Shown here: piece by piece, positions 49,210 through 58,534 of the stretch | Layout of the letters: the number at the start of each line of letters is the position of its first letter | Numbering within the stretch: the first letter of the stretch is position 1 | Origin: Comamonadaceae bacterium | GTDB lineage: Bacteria > Pseudomonadota > Gammaproteobacteria > Burkholderiales > Burkholderiaceae_C | DNA length: 64,000 bases | NCBI GenBank assembly: GCA_027484105.1 | Contig: JAIXUG010000028.1 | Span: 248,001-312,000 of the forward strand | Reading direction: 5' to 3' | Position numbers and translations under genes: made by a program | The notes under the pieces: model-generated | What the model was told of the DNA's origin: nothing | Databases searched by the model: none | The model's input: the letters and a program-made list of their open reading frames with translations, nothing else

Positions 49210-50656
49210 GGGCCTCCCCTTTTTTGTTGTTGTGCAGATGGGCGCTCTCACCGTCCAAGGCCTGCAACGCTTCCACCACGCGCTCCATTTTCATGAACCG
49301 GGAGCCTTTGACGACGATGCTCTGGAATTGCTCAGCGCTTTGATGAACAGCCACCAAGAGGCTGTCCATGTCCTCGAAGTGACGGGCAGCGCCAAACGCC
49401 TGCCCGGTGAACTGGCACAAAGCACCCAGCGTGTAGACGGCCTCAATGCCACATTCGGCGGCATAGGCGCCCACTTCGGCGTGAAATTGGGGGCCTTGGT
49501 TGCCCACCTCGCCCATGTCGCCCAGGACCAGCAAACGTGGTGAGGGCAATTCGGTCAGCACATCAATGGCCGCGCGCACCGAGTCGGGGTTGGCGTTGTA
49601 GGTATCGTCCACCACGGTGATCGGCCCTGTGGTGCTGTGCACCACCATGGCGCGTGAGCGCCCCTTGACGGGCTCGAAGGCCTGCAAGCCCTGGGCAACA
49701 GCTGCCAGACTGACCCCTGCCGCCAAAGCACTGGCACTGGCCGCCAAGGCATTTTTGACATTGTGGCGTCCCGCAATGTGCAAGCGAATCGGCGCCGTTC
49801 CCTCCGGGGTCTTGAGCGTGAACTGCCAAGCACCCGCTTGCCAGACCACCACCGCGGCCCGAACATCGCCGGGGACTTCCGCATGGCCCATGGCAAAGGT
49901 CCGCTGTTGACGTGGGCCAGACTGGGTTTGCCAAATGGTGGTGTAGGTTTCGTCCGAGGGGTAAACGGCCACCCCGTGGCTGGGCAAGGCCTCAAGGGCT
50001 GCACCATTTTCCAGGGCCACCGCCTCCACCGTGCCCATGAACTCCTGATGTTCACGTTGCGCGTTGTTGACCAAAGCCACGGTGGGCTGGGCCAAGCGGG
50101 CCAAATGGGCGATTTCGCCAGGGTGGTTCATGCCCAACTCCACCACGGCCATGCGGTGGTGCGCACGCAAATTGAGCAAAGTCAGCGGCACGCCAATGTC
50201 GTTGTTCAGATTGCCTTGCGTCGACAAAGCATGCTCACCGGCTTGGGCACGCAAAATCGCGGCAATCATTTGCGTCACGGTGGTTTTGCCGTTGCTGCCG
50301 GTGACGGCAATCAAGGGCAGCTCAAACTGCGCGCGCCAGCCTGCTGCCAATTCGCCCAAGGCCAGGCGGGCATCGGGCACCACCACCGCAGGCAAACCAT
50401 GGGCCAAAGCATCGGCTTCGCCTGCGGCTTCACACAGCACGGCCACGGCACCCAAGGCCTTGGCCTGGGCGATGAACTGGTGGCCATCAAAATGCTCGCC
50501 GCGCAAGGCCACGAAAAGATCACCCTGGCGCAAGCTGCGGCTGTCGGTGTGCACCCGCTCGACCACCACGGCGTCGATGTCGACACCCCGTGCCTTGTTC
50601 AGCCAAGCGAGAGCCAATGGCAGTTTCAGGTTCATGGGTGTGAAGGCCTGGCTCAT
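49199..50656 (-). CDS. murF: UDP-N-acetylmuramoyl-tripeptide--D-alanyl-D-alanine ligase
   Basis: 485 aa. Adds D-Ala-D-Ala to UDP-MurNAc-tripeptide. P-loop [40 protein letters not shown]; and [20 protein letters not shown], the MurF-specific DTYNANP motif. Overlaps murE by 4 nt and mraY by 11. Confidence 0.97.
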   Translation of the reverse strand: MSQAFTPMNLKLPLALAWLNKARGVDIDAVVVERVHTDSRSLRQGDLFVALRGEHFDGHQFIAQAKALGAVAVLCEAAGEADALAHGLPAVVVPDARLALGELAAGWRAQFELPLIAVTGSNGKTTVTQMIAAILRAQAGEHALSTQGNLNNDIGVPLTLLNLRAHHRMAVVELGMNHPGEIAHLARLAQPTVALVNNAQREHQEFMGTVEAVALENGAALEALPSHGVAVYPSDETYTTIWQTQSGPRQQRTFAMGHAEVPGDVRAAVVVWQAGAWQFTLKTPEGTAPIRLHIAGRHNVKNALAASASALAAGVSLAAVAQGLQAFEPVKGRSRAMVVHSTTGPITVVDDTYNANPDSVRAAIDVLTELPSPRLLVLGDMGEVGNQGPQFHAEVGAYAAECGIEAVYTLGALCQFTGQAFGAARHFEDMDSLLVAVHQSAEQFQSIVVKGSRFMKMERVVEALQALDGESAHLHNNKKGEAHAA

Positions 50657-52176
50657 GCCGAAGCCCCCGGGTGCAGCGCTGCGCGCTGCTGCAAAGCCAT
50701 GCGGGCTTGATCCAAGTCTGAAAAGGGGTGACGAACGCCCATGATTTCTTGTTCCGACTCGTGACCTTTGCCGGCGAGCAGAACCACGTCCCGGGCTTGA
50801 GCTTGCGACACGACTTCTGAAATGGCCAAGGCGCGGTCCAACTGGACCCGAACCTGATGGGGACGCTGCAACCCCGTCACCATGGCCGCGACAATGGCTT
50901 GGGGTGATTCAGAGCGGGGGTTGTCGCTGGTCAACACCACTCGGTCGGCAGCGGCCTCGGCTGCTGCGGCCATCAAGGGTCGCTTGTGGGCGTCGCGGTC
51001 ACCGCCGCAGCCGAGCAGGCACCACAAACGGCCGCCACGCAATGCCGCTTGCGGGCGCAAGGCCGCCAAAGCGTGGGCCACGGCATCGGGGGTGTGCGCG
51101 TAATCGACCACCACCAGGGGCAGGTCCTGATCGGCCGCCTCTGCCTGCACGCGCTGCATGCGCCCGGGCACTGGCGTCAAATGTGCACAAGCCGTGACGG
51201 CAGTGGCCAAGTCCACCCCCAATGCACGCAAACAGCCCATGACACCCAGCAGGTTATCGATGTTGTAGTCGCCGATCAAGCCGGTGCGCAGCGTCTGAAC
51301 CTGGCCGTCTTCGATCACATCAAAAAACAGGCCATCGGCACTGGGCAAGGCACGGGCTTGCAAGCGTGCGGGTCCACGGCGCGAGCAGGTCCACAGCGCC
51401 AGTGAGCCGCCCTGCAACTGGCGGGCCAAGCGCTCACCCTGGGCGTCGTCGATGTTGATCACGGCCGCTTGCAAACCAGGCCAGCTGAACAGCGCCGATT
51501 TGGCTGACCAATAACGGTCCATGTCACCGTGGTAGTCCAGGTGGTCTTGTGTGAAATTGGTGAAAACCGCCACGCGAATGTGGGTGCCGCCGAGGCGGTG
51601 TTCGGCCAGGCCGATCGAGGACGCCTCGATGGCGCAGTGCGTCAAACCCGTGTCGGCCATGGCCCGGAACTGTTGCTGCATCAAGACCGGATCGGGCGTG
51701 GTCATGCCGGTCGAGACCAGCGCCGGCAGACGCCCCACGCCCAAAGTCCCGATCAGTCCGCAGGGTTGCGACACTTCGGGCGAAGACAGGGCTTGCGCCA
51801 GCCACCAGGCGGTCGAGGTCTTGCCATTGGTGCCTGTGACGGCCAGCACCTGCAAGGCCTGGCTGGGATGCCCGTAGTACGCATCCGCCAGACCCCCTGT
51901 TTGCGCCTTGAGCTCTGGCATGCACGCCAATTTGTCGTCCGAGGTGGCGTCATCCAAAGCACTCACCCAAGGCGCGTGACCCTGGGCTTCCATCAGACAG
52001 GCACTGGCGCCTTGGGCCAGGGCTTGCCCCAGGTAACGACGGCCATCGCTGGCTGCCCCGGGCCAGGCAATGAAAGCATCACCTTGCTGCACCAGGCGGC
52101 TGTCGGTGCGCAGCTCACCCGTCACCCGTGAGCGCAGCCATGAAACCGCCTGAGTGGCGCTGTGCAGGGTCTGCAT
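50653..52176 (-). CDS. murE: UDP-N-acetylmuramoyl-L-alanyl-D-glutamate--2,6-diaminopimelate ligase
   Basis: 507 aa. P-loop AVTGTNGKTSTAWWLAQAL, FTNFTQDHLDYHGDMDRYW, and the substrate-specificity motif DNPR in LTSDNPRSESPQA, which marks meso-diaminopimelate specificity as expected of a Gram-negative. The stop of ftsI and the start of murE share one base. Starts MQTLHSATQAVSWL. Confidence 0.97.
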   Translation of the reverse strand: MQTLHSATQAVSWLRSRVTGELRTDSRLVQQGDAFIAWPGAASDGRRYLGQALAQGASACLMEAQGHAPWVSALDDATSDDKLACMPELKAQTGGLADAYYGHPSQALQVLAVTGTNGKTSTAWWLAQALSSPEVSQPCGLIGTLGVGRLPALVSTGMTTPDPVLMQQQFRAMADTGLTHCAIEASSIGLAEHRLGGTHIRVAVFTNFTQDHLDYHGDMDRYWSAKSALFSWPGLQAAVINIDDAQGERLARQLQGGSLALWTCSRRGPARLQARALPSADGLFFDVIEDGQVQTLRTGLIGDYNIDNLLGVMGCLRALGVDLATAVTACAHLTPVPGRMQRVQAEAADQDLPLVVVDYAHTPDAVAHALAALRPQAALRGGRLWCLLGCGGDRDAHKRPLMAAAAEAAADRVVLTSDNPRSESPQAIVAAMVTGLQRPHQVRVQLDRALAISEVVSQAQARDVVLLAGKGHESEQEIMGVRHPFSDLDQARMALQQRAALHPGASA

Positions 52177-53915
52177 CAGAACGACTCCTCCACGGTTTTG
52201 GCCACAATTTGCGGCTTGACCGCCATGTCGGGCTGCACGCCCATCAGACGCAGTGTTTGCTGCACCGTCTGGCTGAACACCGGCGCTGCCACAGCGCCGC
52301 CGTAATACACACCGTTGGAGGGCTCATCGATCATGACGGCCACCACAATCCGCGGCTGGTCAATCGGGGCCAGGCCCACGAAAAAGCCACGGTATTTTTT
52401 GCTGGCGTAACCCTTGCCCTCTTGCTTGCGGGCGGTGCCTGATTTGCCACCGACCGAATAACCCATGGTCTGGGCTTTTTGACCGGTTCCGCCAGGCCCC
52501 GAAGCCATCTGCAGCATCTTGCGCATGGCGATGGCATGTTCCGGGCTGAACACCCGCGTGCCCACCACGGGCTGGTTGGTTTTCATGAGGGTGGCAGGCA
52601 CGATCTCACCGTCGCGGGCAAAGACGGTGTAGGCGCGCGCCACCTGAAACAGACTGCTGGAGACCCCGTAGCCATAACTCATGGTGGCTTGCTCGACCGG
52701 GCGCCAGGTTTTGTAGGGCCGCAGGCGACCGCTGACCACCCCGGGAAAGGGCAATTGAGGCTTTTGACCAAAGCCCAACTCGGCAAACATCTCCCACATC
52801 TCACGGGGCTGCAATTGCATGGCCATCTTGACGGTGCCCACGTTGCTGGACTTCTGAATGACCTCGTTGACCGTCAGCACTCCATAGGGATGCACATCGG
52901 TGATGGTGGAGCCGGTGATGTTGATCCGGCCAGGCGCAGTCTGAATCGGGGTTTCGGGCTTGACCAGCCCTTGCTGCAAGGCCAGGGCCACCGTGAACGG
53001 CTTCATGGTGGAGCCGGGCTCGAAGCTGTCGGTCAGCGCCCGGTTGCGCAACTGCTCACCCGTCAGATTGCCCCGCTTGTCGGGGGAATAACTCGGGTAG
53101 TTGGCCAAGGCCAGAATTTCACCGGTCTGTGCGTCGAGCACCACCACACTGCCCGCCTTGGCCTTGTGTTGGGCCACCGCATCGCGCAGCGTCTGGTAAG
53201 CGTAAAACTGGACTTTGCTGTCGATGCTCAGCTGCAGGTCTTGTCCATCCACCGGTGGCACGGTCTCGCCCACCGCCTCGACCACGCGGCCCAAGCGGTC
53301 CTTGATCACACGGCGCGAACCCGCCTGGCCGGCCAGCTGCTTCTGAAAAATCAGCTCCACGCCTTCCTGGCCTTTGTCTTCGACATTGGTGAAACCCACG
53401 ATGTGCGCCGCAGCCTCGCCCTCCGGGTACAAACGCTTGTATTCCTTGATGTCGTAAACGCCCTTGATGTTCAGGGCGCGGATGTCCTTCACCACGGATT
53501 CGTCCATTTGGCGACGCAACCAGACAAAGGTTTTTTCCTCGTCCTTGAGCTTGGCTTCCAGCTCGGCCGGTGCCATCTCCAGCAATTTGGCCAACTGACG
53601 CAGCTTGACCGGATCGCGCTCCAAATCCTCCGGGTTGGCCCAAATGCTGGGCGCTGGCACGCTGGAGGCCAGCAACACACCGTTGCGGTCCAACACGCGG
53701 CCGCGGTTGGCGGGCAAGGTCAAGGTCCTGGCAAAGCGCACCTCGCCCTGGCGAATGAAGAAATCGTTGTCAATGACCTGCACATGGGCGGCTCGCCCCA
53801 CCAGTCCGGTAAAGCCCAGGGCCATCGCCGCCACGATCAGTTTGCTGCGCCAAACCGGTGTTTTGCTGGCCAGCAAGGGGCTGGAGCTGAGCTGCACGCT
53901 GCGTACCCGGCTCAT
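52176..53915 (-). CDS. ftsI: Peptidoglycan transpeptidase FtsI (PBP3)
   Basis: 579 aa class B penicillin-binding protein for septal cross-linking. Short cytoplasmic N-terminus, one helix (KLIVAAMALGFTGLVGRAAH), a pedestal domain with RGRVLDRNGVLLASS, and the transpeptidase domain with STMK (SFEPGSTMKPFTVAL), SSN (IQKSSNVGTVKMAM) and KSG (SVGGKSGTARKQ). Overlaps ftsL by 4 nt and touches murE by 1. Confidence 0.97.
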   Translation of the reverse strand: MSRVRSVQLSSSPLLASKTPVWRSKLIVAAMALGFTGLVGRAAHVQVIDNDFFIRQGEVRFARTLTLPANRGRVLDRNGVLLASSVPAPSIWANPEDLERDPVKLRQLAKLLEMAPAELEAKLKDEEKTFVWLRRQMDESVVKDIRALNIKGVYDIKEYKRLYPEGEAAAHIVGFTNVEDKGQEGVELIFQKQLAGQAGSRRVIKDRLGRVVEAVGETVPPVDGQDLQLSIDSKVQFYAYQTLRDAVAQHKAKAGSVVVLDAQTGEILALANYPSYSPDKRGNLTGEQLRNRALTDSFEPGSTMKPFTVALALQQGLVKPETPIQTAPGRINITGSTITDVHPYGVLTVNEVIQKSSNVGTVKMAMQLQPREMWEMFAELGFGQKPQLPFPGVVSGRLRPYKTWRPVEQATMSYGYGVSSSLFQVARAYTVFARDGEIVPATLMKTNQPVVGTRVFSPEHAIAMRKMLQMASGPGGTGQKAQTMGYSVGGKSGTARKQEGKGYASKKYRGFFVGLAPIDQPRIVVAVMIDEPSNGVYYGGAVAAPVFSQTVQQTLRLMGVQPDMAVKPQIVAKTVEESF

Positions 53916-54241
53916 GGCGTACCACCCTGTTTGGCCTCTGCGCCTGCGCCCCTTGCAGGCACGGCGGGGTTGGCTGCGCCGGTTGCCGTCACGTATTGGG
54001 TGATGGCAGGAGAGACATTGCGCATCTGCAGCTGCACGCGTGCAATCTTCTCCACGCGCAGTGGTGTGGTTTGAGCGCGGCGCTCCACCTCCATGCGGTC
54101 CAGATCCAGCTCAATGCGCTGGCTCTCCTTGCGGGCCGACTCCAGCGCCATGAACAAGCGCCTGGACTCGTAGTGGGTGTGCACCAGCAACAAGGCACTG
54201 CCCACGGTGGCCACCAGCAAGAACATGCTCAAGCGCATCAT
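53912..54241 (-). CDS. ftsL: Cell division protein FtsL
   Basis: 109 aa bitopic protein. One N-terminal helix ([20 protein letters not shown]) then a periplasmic coiled coil ([20 protein letters not shown] onward), ending in an Ala/Pro/Gly-rich tail. Forms the FtsQLB complex that activates FtsW-FtsI. Four-nt overlaps with rsmH and ftsI confirm the call despite low sequence conservation. Confidence 0.92.
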   Translation of the reverse strand: MMRLSMFLLVATVGSALLLVHTHYESRRLFMALESARKESQRIELDLDRMEVERRAQTTPLRVEKIARVQLQMRNVSPAITQYVTATGAANPAVPARGAGAEAKQGGTP

Positions 54242-55167
54242 GCAGGCACCTCGGTGCGCTCGGCCATGCGCATGATGGCACTGCGTGAGCGGGGGTTGCC
54301 ACGCACCTCGGCCTCACTGGGGCGGCGGCGACCACACAAGTTCAACCGCATCTTGACGGGCTGGGCAAACGGCACGCGGCGGTCCACCACCTCTTTGGCG
54401 TGTTTGGCCATGAACTGCTTGACGATGCGGTCTTCCAGCGAGTGGAAGCTGATGACCACCAAACGGCCGCCGGGTGCCAGCACCCGCAGACTGCCTTCTA
54501 GCGCCTGTTCGAGCTCTTCAAGCTCGGCGTTGATGAAAATCCGAAAAGCCTGAAATGTCCGCGTTGCAGGGTTCTGACCCGGCTCGCGGGTTTTGACCGT
54601 GTCAGCCACGAGCTGGGCCAAATCGGTGGTGCTTGAAATTGGGCCCCGTTCTTGTCGGCGAGCCACAAGCGCCTTTGCAATCTGAAAAGCAAACCGTTCT
54701 TCGCCATAGTCACGTACCACCTCCGTGATTTGATCTACCGTGGCTGTTGCCAGCCAATCGGCCACACTCTCGCCGCGCGTGGTGTCCATGCGCATGTCGA
54801 GCGGGCCCTCAAAACGAAAAGAAAAACCCCTCTCGGGGCTGTCAATTTGGGGGGAGCTGATGCCCAAGTCCATCAACACACCATCGACACTGCCTGCAGG
54901 CAGTTCACCGAGGTGGGCAAACCCTTCATGGCGGATGGAAAAACGTGCATCCTCGATGCGCTCCGCCTCGGCAATCGCCTCCAGGTCCTTGTCATAGGCC
55001 ATCAACCGACCCTGCTTGGACAGCCGGGACAGGATCAGACGCGAATGACCGCCACGGCCAAAAGTGGCATCCACATAATGGCCATCCGCGCCGGCAGAGG
55101 CCTGCAGCAATTCATCCACCGCTTCGTTCAAAAGCACGGTGGTGTGGGTCAGGACGGCTTCGGTCAT
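54238..55167 (-). CDS. rsmH: 16S rRNA (cytosine1402-N4)-methyltransferase
   Basis: 309 aa SAM-dependent enzyme (formerly MraW). [15 protein letters not shown] at the start, the SAM motif [39 protein letters not shown] and the late [16 protein letters not shown], all family hallmarks. Starts 5 nt after mraZ. Confidence 0.97.
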   Translation of the reverse strand: MTEAVLTHTTVLLNEAVDELLQASAGADGHYVDATFGRGGHSRLILSRLSKQGRLMAYDKDLEAIAEAERIEDARFSIRHEGFAHLGELPAGSVDGVLMDLGISSPQIDSPERGFSFRFEGPLDMRMDTTRGESVADWLATATVDQITEVVRDYGEERFAFQIAKALVARRQERGPISSTTDLAQLVADTVKTREPGQNPATRTFQAFRIFINAELEELEQALEGSLRVLAPGGRLVVISFHSLEDRIVKQFMAKHAKEVVDRRVPFAQPVKMRLNLCGRRRPSEAEVRGNPRSRSAIMRMAERTEVPA

Positions 55168-55172
55168 GGCGA

Positions 55173-55601
55173 TCAGAACGAGAAATCCTTGAACACATCA
55201 GGCATCTCGCCCTGCATGGCCTGCGCTTCGTGCGCGTCATAGGTGGCTTTGTCCCACAACTCAAAGTGATTGCCCATGCCCAGCAGCATGGTGTCCTTGG
55301 AGATGCCCGCGGCCTGACGCAACTCGGGCGAAATCAGCACCCGGCCCGTACCGTCCATGTCGACATCCATGGCATTGCCCAAAAAGATGCGCTTCCACCA
55401 CTGGGCCGACATGGGCAGCTGGGCAATGCGTTCACGGAACTTTTCCCACTCGGGGCGGGGGAACACCATCAGGCAGCCGTGCGGGTGCTTGGTGATCGTC
55501 AGCTGCCCTTGCGCCGTGGCGCTCAGGACGTCACGGTGCCGGGTCGGCACTGACAACCGCCCTTTGGCATCCAGACTCAGCGATGAAGCCCCTTGAAACA
55601 C
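55173..55601 (-). CDS. mraZ: Transcriptional regulator MraZ
   Basis: 142 aa with two AbrB-like swapped-hairpin domains: [20 protein letters not shown] and [20 protein letters not shown]. MraZ binds its own dcw promoter and also represses RsmH activity in studied species. The GTG at 55601 gives the standard family start (VFQGAS) and follows AAAAGG by eight bases; the frame is open 17 codons further to another GTG at 55652, which would add residues not seen in the family. Confidence 0.93.
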   Translation of the reverse strand: MFQGASSLSLDAKGRLSVPTRHRDVLSATAQGQLTITKHPHGCLMVFPRPEWEKFRERIAQLPMSAQWWKRIFLGNAMDVDMDGTGRVLISPELRQAAGISKDTMLLGMGNHFELWDKATYDAHEAQAMQGEMPDVFKDFSF

Positions 55602-55670
55602 TGCAACGACCTTTTCCAGTTGAGGTGCACCAGCAGAGACACTTTTCCCCACTTAATTGCACTTTTTTGC

Positions 55671-55698
55671 ACTGTATCAGGATTTCTCACCAACTCAA
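55671..55698 (-). promoter_or_regulatory. mraZ: Candidate dcw (mraZ) promoter
   Basis: Minus strand: -35 TTGAGT (55693-55698), 16 nt, -10 TACAGT (55671-55676), about 70 nt upstream of the GTG start. Four and four matches to consensus, in the position expected for the Pmra promoter. One TGGGG half-site, as in MraZ boxes, lies between it and the start. Confidence 0.45.
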
Positions 55699-55897
55699 GC
55701 ACCGCACAACGTTTTTTTTCAATGAAATCAAGGGCTTAGCCGATAAATTGAAGCCACTGGAAAGCCAAATTTCTTTCTAAATTAGACACTTACAAGAGGC
55801 TGTGAAAGTAACGCCTGAAGGATTTAAAAAATCAAAAATAACAAAGGCAGCGAGCCTCAAATGATTGTTGTTTTTGGCAAGTCATCATCTGCAGACG
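55699..55897. other. Intergenic stretch between mraZ and dksA with nothing recognised
   Basis: Together with the adjacent promoter and terminator this is the only gap over 300 nt (55602-55973). It is AT-rich, has no credible reading frame and no hairpin I could support apart from the terminator listed separately. Confidence 0.5.
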
Positions 55898-55923
55898 AAA
55901 AAAAACCCCACTCAAGGGGTTTT
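55898..55923 (-). terminator. Rho-independent terminator downstream of dksA
   Basis: On the minus strand AAAACCCC pairs with GGGGTTTT around a 6-nt loop and runs straight into further Ts (TTTTTTTTC). It lies about 50 nt after the dksA stop and isolates the dcw promoter from read-through. Confidence 0.8.
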
Positions 55924-55973
55924 GGGAATGGGGCTCGGGCGGGGAAAAGCCCCAAGCCACACTGGGGCGAAGG

Positions 55974-57071
55974 TCAATCGCCAAACATTTTTTGCTTCAA
56001 CTCACGGCGCTGCTGTGCCTCGAGGGACAAAGTCGCCGTGGGACGGGCCAATAAACGCCCCACCCCGATGGCCTCACCCGTTTCGTCACAAAACCCGTAA
56101 TCACCCGCGTCAATGCGCTGGATGGATTGCTCGATTTTTTTCAGCAGCTTTCGCTCACGGTCACGGGTGCGCAGCTCCAAAGCATGTTCTTCCTCAATGG
56201 TGGCCCGGTCAGCGGGGTCGGGCACCACCACCGTGTCCTCACGCAAATGCTCGGTGGTGGCTCCGGCACTGTTGAGAATGTCTTGCTTGAGCAGACTGAG
56301 CTTGCGGCGGAAGTAGGCCAGTTGCATGTCGTTCATGTACTCGCCATCGGGCATGGCCAGGATTTCCGAATCGGTCAATTGATCGACTTTTTTGGTTTTC
56401 CAGTTGTTGGCCAGCTTCGGGTCTTTTTTGATGGGCGCAAACGGCACATTGGGGGTCGTCGAAGGGGTGCTGGGCAAGAAACTGGACTTGGCGGCGGTCG
56501 AGGCCACGGCCGGGGGCAAGGACGGCACGGTGATTTGGGCCAAACGCGCAGAAGGACGGGCCGCACGAACCAATTGGTCAGGGGCGGCTGCCGTCACGGG
56601 TGCTGGCGTGGTCGGGGCTTGAACAGCCTCGCGGGTTGAAACAGTCATGGATTTCACTGGTGGAGCTGCTGCCGTCTTTTTGGATGACTCTTTGACAGCG
56701 CTGGGCTTGGGAACAGAGGGCTTGGCCACCGCAGTTTTGGCTGGGGCAGCAGAGGGCTTGACAGCCTTGACAGCCTTTGCAGGCTTGGCAGGCTTGGCAA
56801 CTTTGACGCCCTTGGCGGGCGCAGCCTTCGGTTTGACGACCGTTGGCTTGGCCTTGGCCACGGGCTTGCTGGCTGACTTGGTTTTGGAGGGCGTGGGTGC
56901 AGCCGCCACCCCTTTGGTCTTGGCTTTGACGGGCACAGCCTTGACAGGGGCTTTTTTGGGGGCGGCTTTGGCCAGCGCCTTGGGCTTGACGGGCGTGTTC
57001 TTCTTGACTGCGGCGACAGGCTTGGCGCCTTTGGGTGCCGCCTTGGCTGGTGCTTTTTTAGAGGTCGTCAC
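55974..57071 (-). CDS. dksA: RNA polymerase-binding factor DksA with long Lys/Ala/Pro-rich N-terminal tail
   Basis: 365 aa versus about 150 for E. coli DksA. Residues about 1-130 are a histone H1-like tail of repeated AK, KP and AAP units; 130-235 is a low-complexity Pro/Ala/Ser linker; the DksA module (about 240-365) has the coiled coil MQLAYFRRKLSLLKQDILNS and the D-x-x-D-x-A tip in DPADRATIEE. In the zinc-finger region only the first cysteine remains (YGFCDETGEAIGVGRLLARP...ATLSLEAQQRREL), the Zn-independent form usual in betaproteobacteria. GTG start at 57071 follows AGGAGACAAGAC. Mediates the stringent response with ppGpp. Confidence 0.92.
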   Translation of the reverse strand: MTTSKKAPAKAAPKGAKPVAAVKKNTPVKPKALAKAAPKKAPVKAVPVKAKTKGVAAAPTPSKTKSASKPVAKAKPTVVKPKAAPAKGVKVAKPAKPAKAVKAVKPSAAPAKTAVAKPSVPKPSAVKESSKKTAAAPPVKSMTVSTREAVQAPTTPAPVTAAAPDQLVRAARPSARLAQITVPSLPPAVASTAAKSSFLPSTPSTTPNVPFAPIKKDPKLANNWKTKKVDQLTDSEILAMPDGEYMNDMQLAYFRRKLSLLKQDILNSAGATTEHLREDTVVVPDPADRATIEEEHALELRTRDRERKLLKKIEQSIQRIDAGDYGFCDETGEAIGVGRLLARPTATLSLEAQQRRELKQKMFGD

Positions 57072-57222
57072 GTCTTGTCTCCTAGCCGTGTAAAAAGGCA
57101 GGCATTCAACAGACTGTGCAAGGCACGCTCCGAAGAAAACCTGTTCATGCTCATCTCAAACCCGGGTGATGGGGGGATTGGGGCTCAAAAGCAAAGCCAA
57201 AAGGCATTGCTGCAGGCGGGCG

Positions 57223-57233
57223 ATTGTAGCGAC
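57223..57233 (-). promoter_or_regulatory. dksA: Candidate -10 region of the dksA promoter
   Basis: The minus-strand motif GTCGCTACAAT has a strong -10 (TACAAT) about 155 nt upstream of the GTG. The nine bases GTCGCTACA recur upstream of the neighbouring COG0523 gene (58458-58466). No clear -35. Confidence 0.35.
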
Positions 57234-57317
57234 TAGAACGATGAAAAATCTGACGCTCACCGATTAATGCCCGGATGGCTCGACAGCAGGGCCCTGCATG
57301 GGCGTGCGCGCAGGGGT

Positions 57318-58415
57318 TCAGACCAGGCTTTGCTCCAGCCCTTGCAAAAAAATATCTTTCGGCAAGTCGATGCCGATGAACACCATCTTGCTCATTTTGG
57401 TCTCCCCTTCGGTCCACAAAGGGCCCAAATCGCTGCCCATCAATTGGTGGACCCCCTGGAAAATGACCTTGCGCTCGGTCCCTTTCATGTTCAGCACGCC
57501 CTTGTAGCGCAACATGCGGGGGCCGTAGATGTTCACAATGGCCCCCAAAAAGTCCTCCAGCTTGGCCGGGTCAAAGGCGCGCTCAGACCGGAACACAAAG
57601 CTTTTCACATCGTCATCGTGGTGATGGTGGTGGCCATGCGCGTGGGCGTGCGAGGGGTGATCGCAATGCTCACCGTGCTCGTGGTCGTGCGCATGGTCAT
57701 GCTGGTGCGAGGGGTGGTCGCAGTGTTCGCCATGAGCATGGTCATGGTCATGGTGATCGTCCTTCAAAAAGTCGGGGTCGATGTCCAACTTGGCGTTCAG
57801 GTTGAAGCCCTTGAGGTCAAACACCTCGGACAGCGCCACTTCGCCAAAGTGCACCACTCTTTGTGGGGCACGCGGGTTCATGTGTTTCAGGCGGTGCTGC
57901 AGGGCGTCCAGCTCTTGGGGCGAGACCAGATCGGCCTTGCTGATGAAGATCTGGTCGGCAAAACCCACCTGACGACGCGCTTCCTGGCGGTCGTTCAATT
58001 GTTGTGCCGCGTGTTTGGCGTCCACCAGCGTCAAGATGGCGTCGAGCAAAAAAGTCTCGGCGATCTCGTCGTCCATGAAAAAGGTCTGTGCCACTGGGCC
58101 GGGGTCGGCCAGGCCCGTGGTCTCGATCACGACCCGGTCAAAGCTCAGCAGGCCCTTGCGGCGCTTGGCGGCCAAGAGTTGCAAGGTGGCGCGCAGGTCC
58201 TCGCGGATGGTGCAGCAGATGCAGCCATTGCTCATCTGGATGATCTGCTCGTTGGTGTCCGAGACCAGGATGTCGTTGTCGATGTTTTCCTCGCCGAACT
58301 CGTTCTCGATCACGGCGATCTTCTGGCCATGGGACTCGGTCAGCACGCGCTTGAGCAAGGTGGTTTTGCCCGAGCCCAAAAAGCCGGTCAGGATGGTGGT
58401 GGGGATCAGGGACAT
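57318..58415 (-). CDS. COG0523 (CobW/YjiA/ZNG1-like) metal-chaperone GTPase with His-rich loop
   Basis: 365 aa G3E GTPase. Walker A GFLGSGKTTLLKRVLTE, the metal-binding CxCC motif in NGCICCTIREDL, Walker B VVIETTGLADPGPV and the SKAD base motif. Residues about 215-265 are a His/Asp-rich loop containing two copies of HGEHCDHPSH. The C-terminal CobW_C domain (FDPAKLEDFLGAIVN onward) is present. These proteins deliver zinc or cobalt to target enzymes. ATG 58415 chosen (MSLIPTTILTGFLG); an ATG 18 nt upstream adds KRKR residues. Confidence 0.9.
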   Translation of the reverse strand: MSLIPTTILTGFLGSGKTTLLKRVLTESHGQKIAVIENEFGEENIDNDILVSDTNEQIIQMSNGCICCTIREDLRATLQLLAAKRRKGLLSFDRVVIETTGLADPGPVAQTFFMDDEIAETFLLDAILTLVDAKHAAQQLNDRQEARRQVGFADQIFISKADLVSPQELDALQHRLKHMNPRAPQRVVHFGEVALSEVFDLKGFNLNAKLDIDPDFLKDDHHDHDHAHGEHCDHPSHQHDHAHDHEHGEHCDHPSHAHAHGHHHHHDDDVKSFVFRSERAFDPAKLEDFLGAIVNIYGPRMLRYKGVLNMKGTERKVIFQGVHQLMGSDLGPLWTEGETKMSKMVFIGIDLPKDIFLQGLEQSLV

Positions 58416-58534
58416 GGCGCGCTTCCGCTTCAAAACAGGGTGACAAGAGGTGGGGAGTGTAGCGACGAATTCAAGCGCGGCACTCCGGCATTGGGCATGG
58501 CCTCACAGCGCGTGTGCAGCGCAGGATGGCGGGT

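Noticed and set aside
46465..49296. Plus-strand open frame of 943 codons opposite ftsW-murD-mraY-murF
   Set aside because: It is the antisense shadow of GC-rich Mur genes, full of His/Gln/Arg runs and without any recognisable domain.
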